NCBI RefSeq assembly: GCF_001422045.1
Contig: NZ_LMLW01000012.1
Location: forward strand, 1 to 64,000
Length of the DNA: 64,000 nucleotides
Source of the DNA: Sphingomonas sp. Leaf242
GTDB lineage: Bacteria; Pseudomonadota; Alphaproteobacteria; Sphingomonadales; Sphingomonadaceae
Reading direction: 5' to 3'
Under the pieces are notes generated by a model. It had not been told where the DNA came from and did not search any database. It saw only the letters and a program-made list of their open reading frames with translations. Of this stretch, positions 43,071 to 52,192 are shown piece after piece. The stretch's first letter is position 1; each line of letters opens with the position of its first letter. A program made the translations under genes and the position numbers.

Positions 43071-43888
43071 CTATCGTTGGCCATGATCGAGGGGTGCAGG
43101 CCGAAGTCGCTCGAGCAGATAGCGGCTTGGTGGCTTGCCGACCATCTTTCGAAACATGGTCACGAAGCTGCTGGCGCTTTCATAGCCTAGATCCATTGCG
43201 ACGGCCTGGACCGTCTGACCGGCACTCAGATGCCGCAAGGCAAGGACGATATGCAACTGTCGCCGCCAGCGGCCGAAACTCATGCCTACCTCTTCCGCCA
43301 GCATACGGCTCAGACTGCGCTCGCTGAGTGCGATCCGCGAGGCCCATTGTGCGACGGAGGCATGATCCGCCGGCGCCGCGATCAACAGATCGGTGAGTTT
43401 CCTCAGGCGCGGATCGCTGGGAATCGGGAGGCGGAGGTCCTCGACCGGGGCGGCAGCCCATCGAGAATAACCGACACGATCCGGCCGTCTGGACCATCGA
43501 CATCATAGCGCTCGGCCAGTTCATTCGCCCGCATCAGCAAATGACGCAGCAACGGCGATACGGTGATCGTGCAGCATTTGCTCGGCAGGGCCAGAGCGGC
43601 AGGTGGCTCGATGAAAAGGGATATGCACTCCACTTCGCCCGAGCCGAAAGCAGTGTGGGGCAGCCCGCCGGGAATCCACACGGCGCATTGTGGTGGCACG
43701 ATCCAGACGGCGTCTTCCACCTCGCAATTGATGACGCCCCTAACAGTCAGGAGCAGCTGCGCTTTCTGATGCTGGTGCCGGGACGATTGCTCAAGGGCAT
43801 CGAGACTGGTGACGGTGTTGGCCGCGACAAGGGCCCGAGGAACCTGATCGACATAGGAAAGCCAGTCACTGCGGACATCGATATGCAT
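43071..43888 (-). pseudogene. AraC family regulator broken by one-base deletion
   Basis: The two halves of one AraC regulator lie in different frames. Part one (to 43403) has a cupin-type sensor domain, with PPQCAVWIPGGLPHTAFG. It ends in an out-of-frame tail, while the other frame gives VEDLRLPIPSDPRLRKLTDL across the same bases. It continues into part two, a complete tandem HTH (SVAQWASRIALSERSLSRMLAEE). Adding one base near 43440, in a CCCCGG run, rejoins them into about 270 residues. I took the ATG at 43888; the frame is open to 44038. It is either a recent mutation or a sequencing error. Confidence 0.85.
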
Positions 43889-44077
43889 CAAGAGACTCGG
43901 CAATCTGAGGGTTCGGCCGGATCGAAACATATCATGGCCGGATTGCGCAATGACGCCATCTGTTAATCGCCATATGCCGTTCGAACGGACGGGAGAAGCG
44001 GCGATCACGATCGCGCTCCTCTTCGAGAAGGGCAACATTCAGCAGCCCACCAAATGCCTCCGGATGGGAATGTCGAC

Positions 44078-44476
44078 GTGATCAGAAAGCAGCCAGTTGA
44101 ACTCGCACTTGCGTGGCTCGTCCCGGCGGTCGGCGCCGCACTCTTCGTCACGATCCAATGCTTCTCCTACCTGAACGGCTATGTCGGCAGCGGCGGAACG
44201 ATGAAGGCCATCACGTTCGGCCCCACCGCATTGTGGGCAGTATCCATTTTCTACGGTGCCTGGGTCGTCCCTCCAGTGCTGGCGCTTGCCGGAAAGCGCG
44301 GAACCGACTGGGCGATGCTCGTCATCGGTGGTGGTGTTTCCGCCATGAGTACGCTTGGCGGCGTATCGGATGGCCTCCGCGACGGCGGCCATCTCGTTGC
44401 CTTGGAACTGCTCGCCGTCACGCTCCCCGCCGCAGTCGCGCTGGTCATGTCGTGGCGGCACATCCGCCTACATTGA
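44078..44476 (+). CDS. Small four-span membrane protein, unknown
   Basis: This 132-residue protein has four hydrophobic helices (about residues 8-28, 45-68, 78-98 and 106-125) separated by short loops, one with GGTMKAITFGPTALW. I do not recognise a named family. The start is probably GTG at 44078 with ATGGGAA upstream; an ATG at 44054 lacks a ribosome binding site. It is divergent from the broken AraC gene and 22 bases before the next gene. Confidence 0.65.
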   Translation: MIRKQPVELALAWLVPAVGAALFVTIQCFSYLNGYVGSGGTMKAITFGPTALWAVSIFYGAWVVPPVLALAGKRGTDWAMLVIGGGVSAMSTLGGVSDGLRDGGHLVALELLAVTLPAAVALVMSWRHIRLH

Positions 44477-44498
44477 AAGCATTGCAAGGAGACGAAAC

Positions 44499-44903
44499 AT
44501 GCCTTTCGACAGCACGAAATTCCCGCTCGTCTGGATAAGTTACGACGAAGGCCCCGATCACGACCACGACAAGGACTTCGAGGCGTTCGAGGCGAATCTG
44601 AAGCGCGGCACGCCGTTCGTGATCCTGACCGACTCGGCTCCAAACGAGGAGCATGAACATAGTCAGGAAGAGAAGAAACGCACCTCGCTGTGGATGAAGA
44701 AGCACAAGGCGGAGCTTCGTTCGCTCGTGCTGGCGATGATCGTGATCGAGCCCAGTGCCATCAAGCGATTGGCCTTCAAACCCTTCGGCGTGGCCTTCGC
44801 CAAGTTCTGGGGCTATCCTTTGAAGCTGGTGTCGTCACACGAGGAAGCATCCCAGGTCGCTGCGGAAATGATTTCAGAGCGCGGCGGGTCGGCAGCAGCC
44901 TGA
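44499..44903 (+). CDS. Conserved hypothetical, possibly STAS-like
   Basis: This 134-residue soluble protein has no signal peptide. It starts with a beta strand (KFPLVWISYDE), then an acidic His/Asp-rich loop (PDHDHDKDFE), a strand FVILTDS, a long basic helix, a strand SLVLAMIVIE and an amphipathic helix. The order of strands and helices recalls SpoIIAA/STAS-like domains, but no motif proves it. The ATG has AAGGAGA upstream. It is probably in an operon with its two neighbours. Confidence 0.6.
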   Translation: MPFDSTKFPLVWISYDEGPDHDHDKDFEAFEANLKRGTPFVILTDSAPNEEHEHSQEEKKRTSLWMKKHKAELRSLVLAMIVIEPSAIKRLAFKPFGVAFAKFWGYPLKLVSSHEEASQVAAEMISERGGSAAA

Positions 44904-44942
44904 GCATCGACTAAATCGACGACGCTGGTACGACGCGATCCC

Positions 44943-45233
44943 ATGGCGTGGTTCGTCGGTGGCTTCGAGGTCGATGACATCGATGCCTGCCGCACGGTTC
45001 TCGACGATTTAGCGCTCCATGGTTTCGAGCTGATCACGCGCGAACCCGATGACGGTCATATCACCCGTATCGAGCAAGGCCTGCCCGCGCTCGCAGCGGA
45101 ATGCACATTCGCTCTGGCCGGCAAAGCCAGCACCGTGCAGCGCTTGCGGCACAGGCTCGCCTCCCTGGGCGTGCCTTCGAACAGGATCGTCGCGCGAAAT
45201 TACTGGACGCCGGACAAGGCCGGCCTCGACTGA
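44943..45233 (+). CDS. Small protein like the C-terminus of siderophore-interacting reductases
   Basis: The 96-residue product ends FALAGKASTVQRLRHRL and RIVARNYWTPDKAGLD, closely resembling the NAD(P)-binding tail of siderophore-interacting flavin reductases. Those enzymes have about 250 residues with an FAD-binding barrel in front, which is absent here. The first half (VDDIDACRTVLDDLALHGFELIT) is of unknown origin. It may be a gene remnant or a genuine small protein. Start and family are both tentative. Confidence 0.4.
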   Translation: MAWFVGGFEVDDIDACRTVLDDLALHGFELITREPDDGHITRIEQGLPALAAECTFALAGKASTVQRLRHRLASLGVPSNRIVARNYWTPDKAGLD

Positions 45234-45377
45234 ATACGCCTTCTCCGTCGATCACGCTGACGGTCGATCACGCTGACGACTGGTGCGACACCAACCCAAG
45301 CGTCCGGTTATGGCGGACGCACCCTGCCCTACGGCTTACGGCCGGCCCCAGTCCGCGTAGCCTTTCGCACGGTCGAC

Positions 45378-46313
45378 TCAGATCGGCACGTCCTGTCGAT
45401 CGACACTGGTGAAGCCATAGGTCCTGTACCGGCTCTCCACCTTGCGGCCGGCAATCGTGATTTCGGTATAGCCCTCCGGTGTGCCGAGAAACGATCCGTG
45501 CCAGTCGGCGCCGGCAACCGCGCCGGTCGTGATGAACGAGATCCCGTCGAGCTCGATCCGCTCGCAGACATGACTATGTGCCTGGAGCACCGCCAATACA
45601 TCATAGTCGCGCATGATGCGCAGCACTTCCCGGCCGTTGACGACGAACGTCCAGTTGTGCGGGGTGTCGAGCCAGGATTCGGGCTCGTAGCATCGCATCG
45701 CGGTGACGAGCGGGATGTGCGTTACCACGATCATCCGCGTGCCTTTGGGTTGCGCGGCGAGATCGGCGCGCAGCCATGCCAACTGAGGGGCGTCGACGCG
45801 GCCTTCGTAATTGCGGTCGGCGGTCAGGCCGATCGAGTCCAGCACGACGAAATGCACGCCCTTGTGATCGAACGCGTAATAGCGCGGCCCGAACCGATCG
45901 ATGTAGAATTGCTTGCCGTAATCGGGCGCCGACGGATCGACACCGCTCTTGGGGAAGACACCCAAGCAGTCGTGGTTGCCGATGACGTGATGCACGGGCT
46001 TGCGCAGATGCGCGCGTTCGGTGCGCTGATAGATATCCATCAGCAGCGTTGCACGCTCCCGCCCGGTTTTGAGCGCATCCTCGACATGGTCGCCGCCCTG
46101 GATCACGAAATCGACGGGCGACGCGGAGATCTGTTCGAAGCACCGCGCGCAGGCGCGATCCGCGCCCAGTTCCGGCCGGATGTGACAATCGCCCACGAAC
46201 GCGAAGCTGAAGCTGTCGCCGCCGCCGCGTACCGGCTCGGTCGCTGCGGCCCGCGCTGCCAAGGGGACGAGCGGCGCGCCAAGCGCGAGCTTCAGGAGAT
46301 TGCGGCGTTCCAT
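45378..46313 (-). CDS. Tat-exported metallophosphoesterase
   Basis: This 311-residue calcineurin-like phosphoesterase has a twin-arginine signal (MERRNLLKLALGAPL). It carries the two-metal motifs in order: GDCH near residue 40, GGDHVEDAL near 73, GNHDC near 112, THIP near 197 and QAHSHVCER near 244. Its substrate is a phosphomonoester or diester in the periplasm. It is immediately downstream of the STN-type TonB receptor, 52 bases away, and is probably co-expressed with it. Confidence 0.88.
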   Translation of the reverse strand: MERRNLLKLALGAPLVPLAARAAATEPVRGGGDSFSFAFVGDCHIRPELGADRACARCFEQISASPVDFVIQGGDHVEDALKTGRERATLLMDIYQRTERAHLRKPVHHVIGNHDCLGVFPKSGVDPSAPDYGKQFYIDRFGPRYYAFDHKGVHFVVLDSIGLTADRNYEGRVDAPQLAWLRADLAAQPKGTRMIVVTHIPLVTAMRCYEPESWLDTPHNWTFVVNGREVLRIMRDYDVLAVLQAHSHVCERIELDGISFITTGAVAGADWHGSFLGTPEGYTEITIAGRKVESRYRTYGFTSVDRQDVPI

Positions 46314-46365
46314 GGGGCACCTGTCGACAGGAGGAAGAGGGGGAATTCCCGATACGCGGCGACGT

Positions 46366-48864
46366 TCAAAAGTGGACGCGAACGGTGCCGAACACTTGGC
46401 GCGGGGCGGCGGTTTGCAGCGTCGTGTAGGTGCCGTTCGGATCCGAGGTGACGAAGCCGGCGGTCCCGGTCGAGGCGATGTATTTCTTGTCGAACACGTT
46501 CGTCAGGTTGAATTGGACGTCGAACATGCGGCTGAACCGATAGCCTGCCGAAAGGTTGACGTTGACCGCGCCGGGCAGCTTTGCGTCATTGAGATAGCTG
46601 TAATAGCGGGCGCTGCGATAATGCGCGCTGACCCCGCCCCAGATCGTGCCGTCGTCGTAGTTGAGCTCGGCAGTGCCGACATTTTTGGGTGAAGCCACGA
46701 CCTGCTTGCCCTTGGTGGCGACCACCGCGCCGCCTAGCGGCTGGACATCGTCGTCATAGGTCGCGTCGTTATAGGCGTAGCTGCCGTAGAGCGACCAGCC
46801 GCGCGCGAACTTCCAGTTGGCGGCCGCTTCAGCGCCCCTCGACGAGACGCCGCCGACGTTCTGGAGCACGTTCTGGTTGCCGACGATGGTCGCGCTGATT
46901 GACGAGGCGAGCAGGCGGTTGGAGAACTTCACGTAATAGCCGGTCAGTGAGAGCTGCAGGTCGCGATCGTGGAAACGATAACCGGCCTCTAACGTGTTGG
47001 TCATCTCGGGCTTCAGGTCGCTTCGGATGAAATCGAACCCGGCCTGCGAACTGCTTGAGAACGGGCCGCTCGAGGTCGACGCGACGAACGCCGCCATGTT
47101 GCGGGTATAATCCGCGAACAGCTCGTTGTTGCCGTCCAGCGTATACAGCGCGCCGACGGTGGGCAGGAACCAGTTCTTCGCCTGGATCGAGCCGTTGATC
47201 GGCTTGGTGCTGACGACGCTGTGCGCGCGGTTGGTCGAGACCACGCCCTTCACGCCCGCGTTGAGCCGCAGCGCGTCGGTCGCCTGCCACGTGTCGCTGA
47301 TGTCGAGCTGGACGGTGTTCGTGACGTATTCGTTGTAGAAATTGGTCTTGAACGGATTGGTGTAGAATTGCTGGAACTCGCTCGGCGCGACGCCCTTTTG
47401 CAGGCCGTAGAGATACGAACCCTGATCGAAGGCATTGCGCTCGTACCAGATGCCCCCCTCGATCTTGTGATCGCCGGCGGCGAATTTGAGCCGCGAGATC
47501 ACGCCTTTCCGATTGATCGCGTAGCGGAGCGCGGACACCGAGACGGGCGAGCCGCCGAACGCGGCGGGTGTCGGGTCATAGGGGCTCGCATAGGTGCCGA
47601 TACCCTTGTCGAGATGGATGTAGCCGGTCGTGAAACCGCTCAGCTGGGCCCCGAGCGCATAGTCGAGCTTCTCGTACGCCAGCAGATCGCGCCGCACGCC
47701 GCCGCCCTGGTAGATCGTGTCGTCGGCGGCCGCGAACGGGGCCGGCGGGGTGCCGCCATTCTGGACGATCGTGGCGAGCTGCTCGGCCAGTGCGAAATCG
47801 CGAATGTTGTCGAACTTGTAGCCATAGGTCCGGAGGCGGGCGAGCGAGACGTCGTTGTAATCGTCCTCGCGCCGGTCGATCAGGTTGAGGAACGTGGTCG
47901 ACTTGACCGCGTCGCCGAGCGGCTGGACGTATTTCGCATTGATCTGGTCCTGTACCTGCTTGCCCCAGCCACGCCATTTGCCCTGACGGTCATGCGCGTA
48001 GGACACCGCCAGCCGCCCGCCCCAGGGCAGCTCGCCGCTGTTGACGCGAGCAAACGAGCGCCACGAATTGGCGCTGCCGTAGCTTTGCTCGAGATCGATG
48101 CCGAGTTTGTCGGTGGGGTCGATCGAGGTGAAATCGACGGTGCCGCCGATGTTGCTGGTCGAGGCTGTGCCAAGCGCGCCGCTGCCTTGCGAGAGCGTCG
48201 CGGCGCCGTTGTTCTCGCTGAGCAGCGCACGGTTGATCGAAAGGCCGTTGTTGTTGCGGTACTGCATGTTGCCGAGCGGCACGCCGTCGAGCGTGAAGCC
48301 CATCTGGTCGGTGAGGAAGCCGCGGATCGAGAGCTGGGTCGCCGCCTCATACGTGCCGTGCGCGTCGGACGAGTCGAAGTTCACACCGGGCAACCTGCCG
48401 AGCGAGCGCAACGGCGACGAGCCGCCGGTCAGCTTCGCCATCGCCTTGGCCGAAACCGTCTGGACCTGGCGGGACTGACCTTGGCCGAGCACGACGATAT
48501 CCTGCCCGGGCGCACTGGTGATCGCAGCATCGGTGGAGTCCCGCGGCGTTTCGACCGGGGTGACCTTCAGCGATATCATCGAGGGGGTTTCCTCGGCGAT
48601 CGTCAGCCCCTGCCCCGCGATCAGACGGCGCAGCGCCTCGCCGCGCGTAAACCGACCGCGCAGCGCTGCCGCACGCCGATTGGCGACGGCATCGTAGGGA
48701 AAGCTGACATGCACGCCGGCCTGCCGGGCGAACGCGTTGAGCGCGGTCGCGGTGTCGGAGGCCTTGATGTCGAACGCGACGCTTGCCGCCTGCGTTTGCG
48801 CACTGGCGGCAACGGGAATCGCCACCACCGCCATGATGGCCGTCGTCGTCAGAAACTTGAACAT
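46366..48864 (-). CDS. FecA-like TonB-dependent receptor with STN signalling domain
   Basis: This 832-residue outer-membrane receptor has a signal peptide (to about residue 23, ASAQT), an STN domain (about 30-105, IKASDTATALNAFARQAGVHVSF) for contact with FecR, and a plug starting near 120 with SPLRSLGRLPGVNF and SIRGFLTDQMGFTLDGVPLG. A long barrel follows, ending in Phe (VRVHF). The ATG at 48864 has GGGGAT upstream. The STN domain and the adjacent fecR/fecI genes show surface-signalled regulation. The substrate is not clear; the phosphoesterase downstream hints at a phosphorylated ligand. Confidence 0.9.
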   Translation of the reverse strand: MFKFLTTTAIMAVVAIPVAASAQTQAASVAFDIKASDTATALNAFARQAGVHVSFPYDAVANRRAAALRGRFTRGEALRRLIAGQGLTIAEETPSMISLKVTPVETPRDSTDAAITSAPGQDIVVLGQGQSRQVQTVSAKAMAKLTGGSSPLRSLGRLPGVNFDSSDAHGTYEAATQLSIRGFLTDQMGFTLDGVPLGNMQYRNNNGLSINRALLSENNGAATLSQGSGALGTASTSNIGGTVDFTSIDPTDKLGIDLEQSYGSANSWRSFARVNSGELPWGGRLAVSYAHDRQGKWRGWGKQVQDQINAKYVQPLGDAVKSTTFLNLIDRREDDYNDVSLARLRTYGYKFDNIRDFALAEQLATIVQNGGTPPAPFAAADDTIYQGGGVRRDLLAYEKLDYALGAQLSGFTTGYIHLDKGIGTYASPYDPTPAAFGGSPVSVSALRYAINRKGVISRLKFAAGDHKIEGGIWYERNAFDQGSYLYGLQKGVAPSEFQQFYTNPFKTNFYNEYVTNTVQLDISDTWQATDALRLNAGVKGVVSTNRAHSVVSTKPINGSIQAKNWFLPTVGALYTLDGNNELFADYTRNMAAFVASTSSGPFSSSSQAGFDFIRSDLKPEMTNTLEAGYRFHDRDLQLSLTGYYVKFSNRLLASSISATIVGNQNVLQNVGGVSSRGAEAAANWKFARGWSLYGSYAYNDATYDDDVQPLGGAVVATKGKQVVASPKNVGTAELNYDDGTIWGGVSAHYRSARYYSYLNDAKLPGAVNVNLSAGYRFSRMFDVQFNLTNVFDKKYIASTGTAGFVTSDPNGTYTTLQTAAPRQVFGTVRVHF

Positions 48865-48943
48865 GAAATCCCCGCATCGCACCGTGTGTCGGAGCAGGGA
48901 TGGATGAGCGCGGACAAACCGCCATCGACCGCGACAATAAACT

Positions 48944-49891
48944 TTACGCGCGGGTCAGGACTATCCCTCCGGCCCGGCCTGCGGTCGCGCGGATGCCGAA
49001 CGAACTACGCAGCGCGCGCAGGAATTCTGCCGGCCTGGTGGTCGCGAAACTGCCGCCCACCCGGAGGCGCGACAACGCGGGGTCGCCGATCACGATCTTG
49101 TTCGGCAGGTACCGGTTCATTTCCGCGACCGCATAGTCGAGGCTTTCGCCGTTGAGCACCAGCGTGTCGTGCTGCCACGCGGTGACCCCGCCGATATCCT
49201 CACGCGCCTGGACACTGACCTGCCCCGCCGTGACGAGCGCGACTTCGCCCGAACCGATGCGCAGCGTCGATCCATCGGCAATACCGCCCGCCAGCACCGC
49301 CAGCTCGCACCCCGCACCGCGCAGCCGGACGTTGTACGCACCGGGATCGAGCTGGAACTGCCCCCCCGGCGTCAGCAACTGCAGGCGGTGGTCGGCTGCC
49401 AGCCGCAGTGCGATCTCACCGCGATCGAGCCAGAGCCGTGCAGGCGTTCCGTCGCGCCAGTAGACGCGGCTATCGGTGTTCAGGTCGAGCGAGATGCCGG
49501 GCGTCACCGCGACCGCCATCCGCTGACCGACCCGCGTCTCCGCCATGTCGCGCGCCGCAGCGCGGTAGGCGATGCCCCCGCCGACCGCCGCGACACCGAC
49601 GATCGAGCTGGCAGCACGCAGGAGCTGGCGCCGGTTCGGCCGCGCGACGGTTTTCGGCAGGGGCTGCGCTTCAGGCGAAGCCCTCGTCTCGCCCCGTGTG
49701 CCGCGCAGGCCATCGAGATCGCGCCACGTCCCGGCGACCTCCGCAAAAGCCACGGCATGGCGGATATCGGCGTCGCGCCACGCCTCGAATGCCGCGAAAT
49801 CCGCCGATCCCGCGTCGAGCGCGGCCAGCCAGCCGGCAGCCTCGTCGGTCAGGTCGGCATGACGCTGCGGAATGTCGGAACGGCCTGGCAC
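48944..49891 (-). CDS. FecR-type anti-sigma factor
   Basis: This 315-residue inner-membrane regulator has the DUF4880 N-terminal domain (DLTDEAAGWLAALDAGSADFAAFEAWRDAD-like start, about 14-60), a single span near residues 92-112, the FecR domain (about 125-220, DLNTDSRVYWRDGTPARLWLDRGE) and a C-terminal STN-binding region. It holds the sigma factor until the receptor signals. The GTG at 49891 has GGAGGA upstream and overlaps the sigma gene by 43 bases. Confidence 0.9.
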   Translation of the reverse strand: MPGRSDIPQRHADLTDEAAGWLAALDAGSADFAAFEAWRDADIRHAVAFAEVAGTWRDLDGLRGTRGETRASPEAQPLPKTVARPNRRQLLRAASSIVGVAAVGGGIAYRAAARDMAETRVGQRMAVAVTPGISLDLNTDSRVYWRDGTPARLWLDRGEIALRLAADHRLQLLTPGGQFQLDPGAYNVRLRGAGCELAVLAGGIADGSTLRIGSGEVALVTAGQVSVQAREDIGGVTAWQHDTLVLNGESLDYAVAEMNRYLPNKIVIGDPALSRLRVGGSFATTRPAEFLRALRSSFGIRATAGRAGGIVLTRA

Positions 49892-50421
49892 GCTTCCTCC
49901 GCCTGCGCTTCTCTATCGCGCCGGGCTCTCGTGATGAGCGCCAGCCCCTTAGCGATATGCTTTTCCACGGTCGAGACCGATATGCAAAGCGCTTCGGCGA
50001 TGTCACCCGGCGGCATCCCCTCGACCTTCCGCATGCGCAGGACGCGCGAGCATTGCGCGGGCAGCGCGTCGATCAGGTCGAGCAGGCGTTGCAACTCGGA
50101 TCGTCCCGACGCGACGGCAAACGCATCGGGTGCCGGGTCCGCGACTCCCAGGAGATCGAGCGAAGCGAACGCGTCGATCCGCACCACGTTCGCCCGTCGC
50201 AACCGTTCGAGCGCAAGATTATGCACGATCGTCAGGACGAAGCCGCGCGGCGTGACGATCGCGCGATAATCCGGCGTCTTCAGTATCCGCGCATAGGCAT
50301 CCTGGACCAGATCCTCGGCGTTGTCGCGGCCGCACAGATACGCCGCCTTCGCGCGATAGGCCGCCGCATGCGGCAGCACCTCGGCGAGAAACCAGCGATC
50401 GATGTCACGCAGCCAGCTCAA
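49849..50421 (-). CDS. FecI-type ECF sigma factor
   Basis: This roughly 190-residue ECF sigma factor has region 2 (LCGRDNAEDLVQDAYARIL near residue 30) and region 4 (DALPAQCSRVLRMRKVEGMPPGDIAEALCISVSTVEKHIAKGLALI). It should direct RNA polymerase to the promoter of the TonB receptor gene. The frame is open to 50571. I chose the TTG at 50421 because GGAG lies six bases upstream; a GTG at 50424 is too close to that GGAG. The start is uncertain. Confidence 0.85.
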   Translation of the reverse strand: MSWLRDIDRWFLAEVLPHAAAYRAKAAYLCGRDNAEDLVQDAYARILKTPDYRAIVTPRGFVLTIVHNLALERLRRANVVRIDAFASLDLLGVADPAPDAFAVASGRSELQRLLDLIDALPAQCSRVLRMRKVEGMPPGDIAEALCISVSTVEKHIAKGLALITRARRDREAQAEEACQAVPTFRSVMPT

Positions 50422-50687
50422 CACATGCTCCAGAAGCCATGTTGCGCCGCCTAGCCCGGTATTCTTACACGACGGGGACAGCGTCGTTGCACCATGGCAT
50501 TCGAACATAGCCCTCTGCTGATGCCGTGCGGCTGTACGCTCGCCCCCGTTAAACGCCCGATACCCGGCCATTCGAGCACCCTTCGCCGCTCCCCAGCTTC
50601 AGCCGTTTGTGCATTTGGGTGGACGAAAGCTTTCAGCGGCCGGATCAACGACCTGACGGGCTTAAAACGAGGAAATACCCCGTCTGT

Positions 50688-51017
50688 TCAATGGCTCGAA
50701 GCGTTCGAGAACACGTTCATGACAATGACGCCGGCAATGATCAGGCCCATGCCAAATACAGCAGCAGCATCGAGCTTTTGACCCTGGAATGCCCATGCAG
50801 CCGCCGAAATCAGGACGATGCCGGCACCTGACCAGATAGCGTATGCAATGCCTGTCGGTATCGTTCGAAGGGTCAGCGACAGGCAGTAGAAGGCAATACC
50901 GTAGCCGATGACGGTGACAACCGTCCAAGGCATGCGGGTAAAACCATTCGACTGCTTCATTGCCGTCGTGGCACAAACCTCGGAGACGATCGCGATCGCT
51001 AGCATGAGATAGTTCAT
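50688..51017 (-). CDS. SMR family multidrug efflux transporter
   Basis: This 109-residue protein has four membrane helices and the essential SMR glutamate in IAIVSEVCATTAMKQSNGF (Glu13 by my start), plus GIAYAIWSGAGIVLI near residue 57. It exports cationic drugs by proton antiport as a dual-topology dimer. The ATG at 51017 gives the standard length; upstream codons in the frame have no support. It is divergent from the oxidase operon. Confidence 0.92.
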   Translation of the reverse strand: MNYLMLAIAIVSEVCATTAMKQSNGFTRMPWTVVTVIGYGIAFYCLSLTLRTIPTGIAYAIWSGAGIVLISAAAWAFQGQKLDAAAVFGMGLIIAGVIVMNVFSNASSH

Positions 51018-51130
51018 GCACGATCCGCTAGCACACCGAATGCGGCCAATCCCCAATCGATCTCCAGCTCGGTTCCTCCAGCGGTACGAGCCGAACGTAG
51101 GAATTAGACCTGCCTACGCGCCTGTTATGG

Positions 51131-51159
51131 TTGACAGGCCTACATGAAATTTCTGTCAT
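51131..51159 (+). promoter_or_regulatory. Candidate sigma-70 promoter for oxidase operon
   Basis: A perfect -35 TTGACA and a -10-like TGTCAT are 17 bases apart, about 60 bases before the subunit II start, in the most AT-rich part of the divergent gap. Confidence 0.45.
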
Positions 51160-51220
51160 TTTGGGTTTACGCGCCCCCGCCAGCCGGGTTAGGGACGCGC
51201 TTCGCAAGGGTGGCAAGGTG

Positions 51221-52192
51221 ATGATGCGGAAGGCTATTTTTCTTTCCGTGGGCGCGTGCCTTCCGCTGTTGGCGGCGTGCAACCGGCACCAGTCGACGCT
51301 CGCGCCGTTCGGCGAGGAGGCGGACAAGGTCCTCTCGATCACCATCGTTCTGGTCATCGGCGCGATCATTCTCGCTGGCGGGCTCGCGTTGCTGATGCGC
51401 CACGCGATGCGCGCGCCAGAAGGTCGGCTGACGCACAAGGGCGGGATGAAGCTGGTGCTGTGGCTCGGCGGCATCGGGCCTTCGATCCTGCTGCTGGGCC
51501 TGCTGCTTTACGCCCTTCCTGCGATGCGGCCGCGCGAGGTGGCCAACGGCGACCTGCGCATGCGGGTCGAGGGCGAGCAATTTTGGTGGCGCGTCCGCTA
51601 TGCGCCGCCGGGCGGTTCGGTGGTCGAGACCGCGAACGAACTTCGCCTCCCCGTCGGTCGCACGGTCGAACTGTCGCTGCGCAGCCCCGACGTCATCCAC
51701 AGCTTCTGGGTGCCGGGACTCGCCGGCAAGATGGACATGATCCCCGGCCGCACCAACCGCCTAGTCGTCCGCGCAACCAAGGCGGGGACGTACCGCGGCG
51801 TCTGCGCGGAGTTCTGTGGGCTCGGCCACGCGCTGATGGCGTTCGACGTGATCGCGATGGAGCCCGCTGCATTCGAGCGCTGGCTCGCCGAGCAGCGCAA
51901 GCCCGCTGTCGTAACCGCCTCGCCGGGCGCACGTCTGTTCGCGAGTTACGGTTGTAGCGGTTGCCACAGCGTCCGCGGCGTCGGTCCGGTCGCAAAGATC
52001 GGCCCCGACCTGACGCACTTCGGCTCGCGCCCGACGCTCGCCGCGGGCGTGCTGCCGATGACCCACGCCAATATCGCCGGCTTCGTCCGCGACCCGGGCA
52101 AGACCAAGCCCGGCGTGCGGATGCCCGCTTTCCCGCAGATGTCGGCCGCCGAAGCCGACCAGATCGCAAGCTACCTTCAGGGGCTCAAATGA
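51221..52192 (+). CDS. ctaC: Cytochrome c oxidase subunit II fused to cytochrome c
   Basis: This 323-residue lipoprotein-type subunit II (lipobox LAAC, Cys20) has two spans (about residues 38-60 and 78-100). The CuA domain has His160, Cys195, Cys199, His203 and Met206 (CAEFCGLGHALM) and FWWRVRY for electron transfer. A C-terminal cytochrome c domain has CSGCH at 245-249 and a distal Met near residue 300. This layout is caa3-like: the fused cytochrome delivers electrons to CuA. Two adjacent ATGs (51221 and 51224) are possible. It overlaps the next gene as ATGA. Confidence 0.93.
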   Translation: MMRKAIFLSVGACLPLLAACNRHQSTLAPFGEEADKVLSITIVLVIGAIILAGGLALLMRHAMRAPEGRLTHKGGMKLVLWLGGIGPSILLLGLLLYALPAMRPREVANGDLRMRVEGEQFWWRVRYAPPGGSVVETANELRLPVGRTVELSLRSPDVIHSFWVPGLAGKMDMIPGRTNRLVVRATKAGTYRGVCAEFCGLGHALMAFDVIAMEPAAFERWLAEQRKPAVVTASPGARLFASYGCSGCHSVRGVGPVAKIGPDLTHFGSRPTLAAGVLPMTHANIAGFVRDPGKTKPGVRMPAFPQMSAAEADQIASYLQGLK

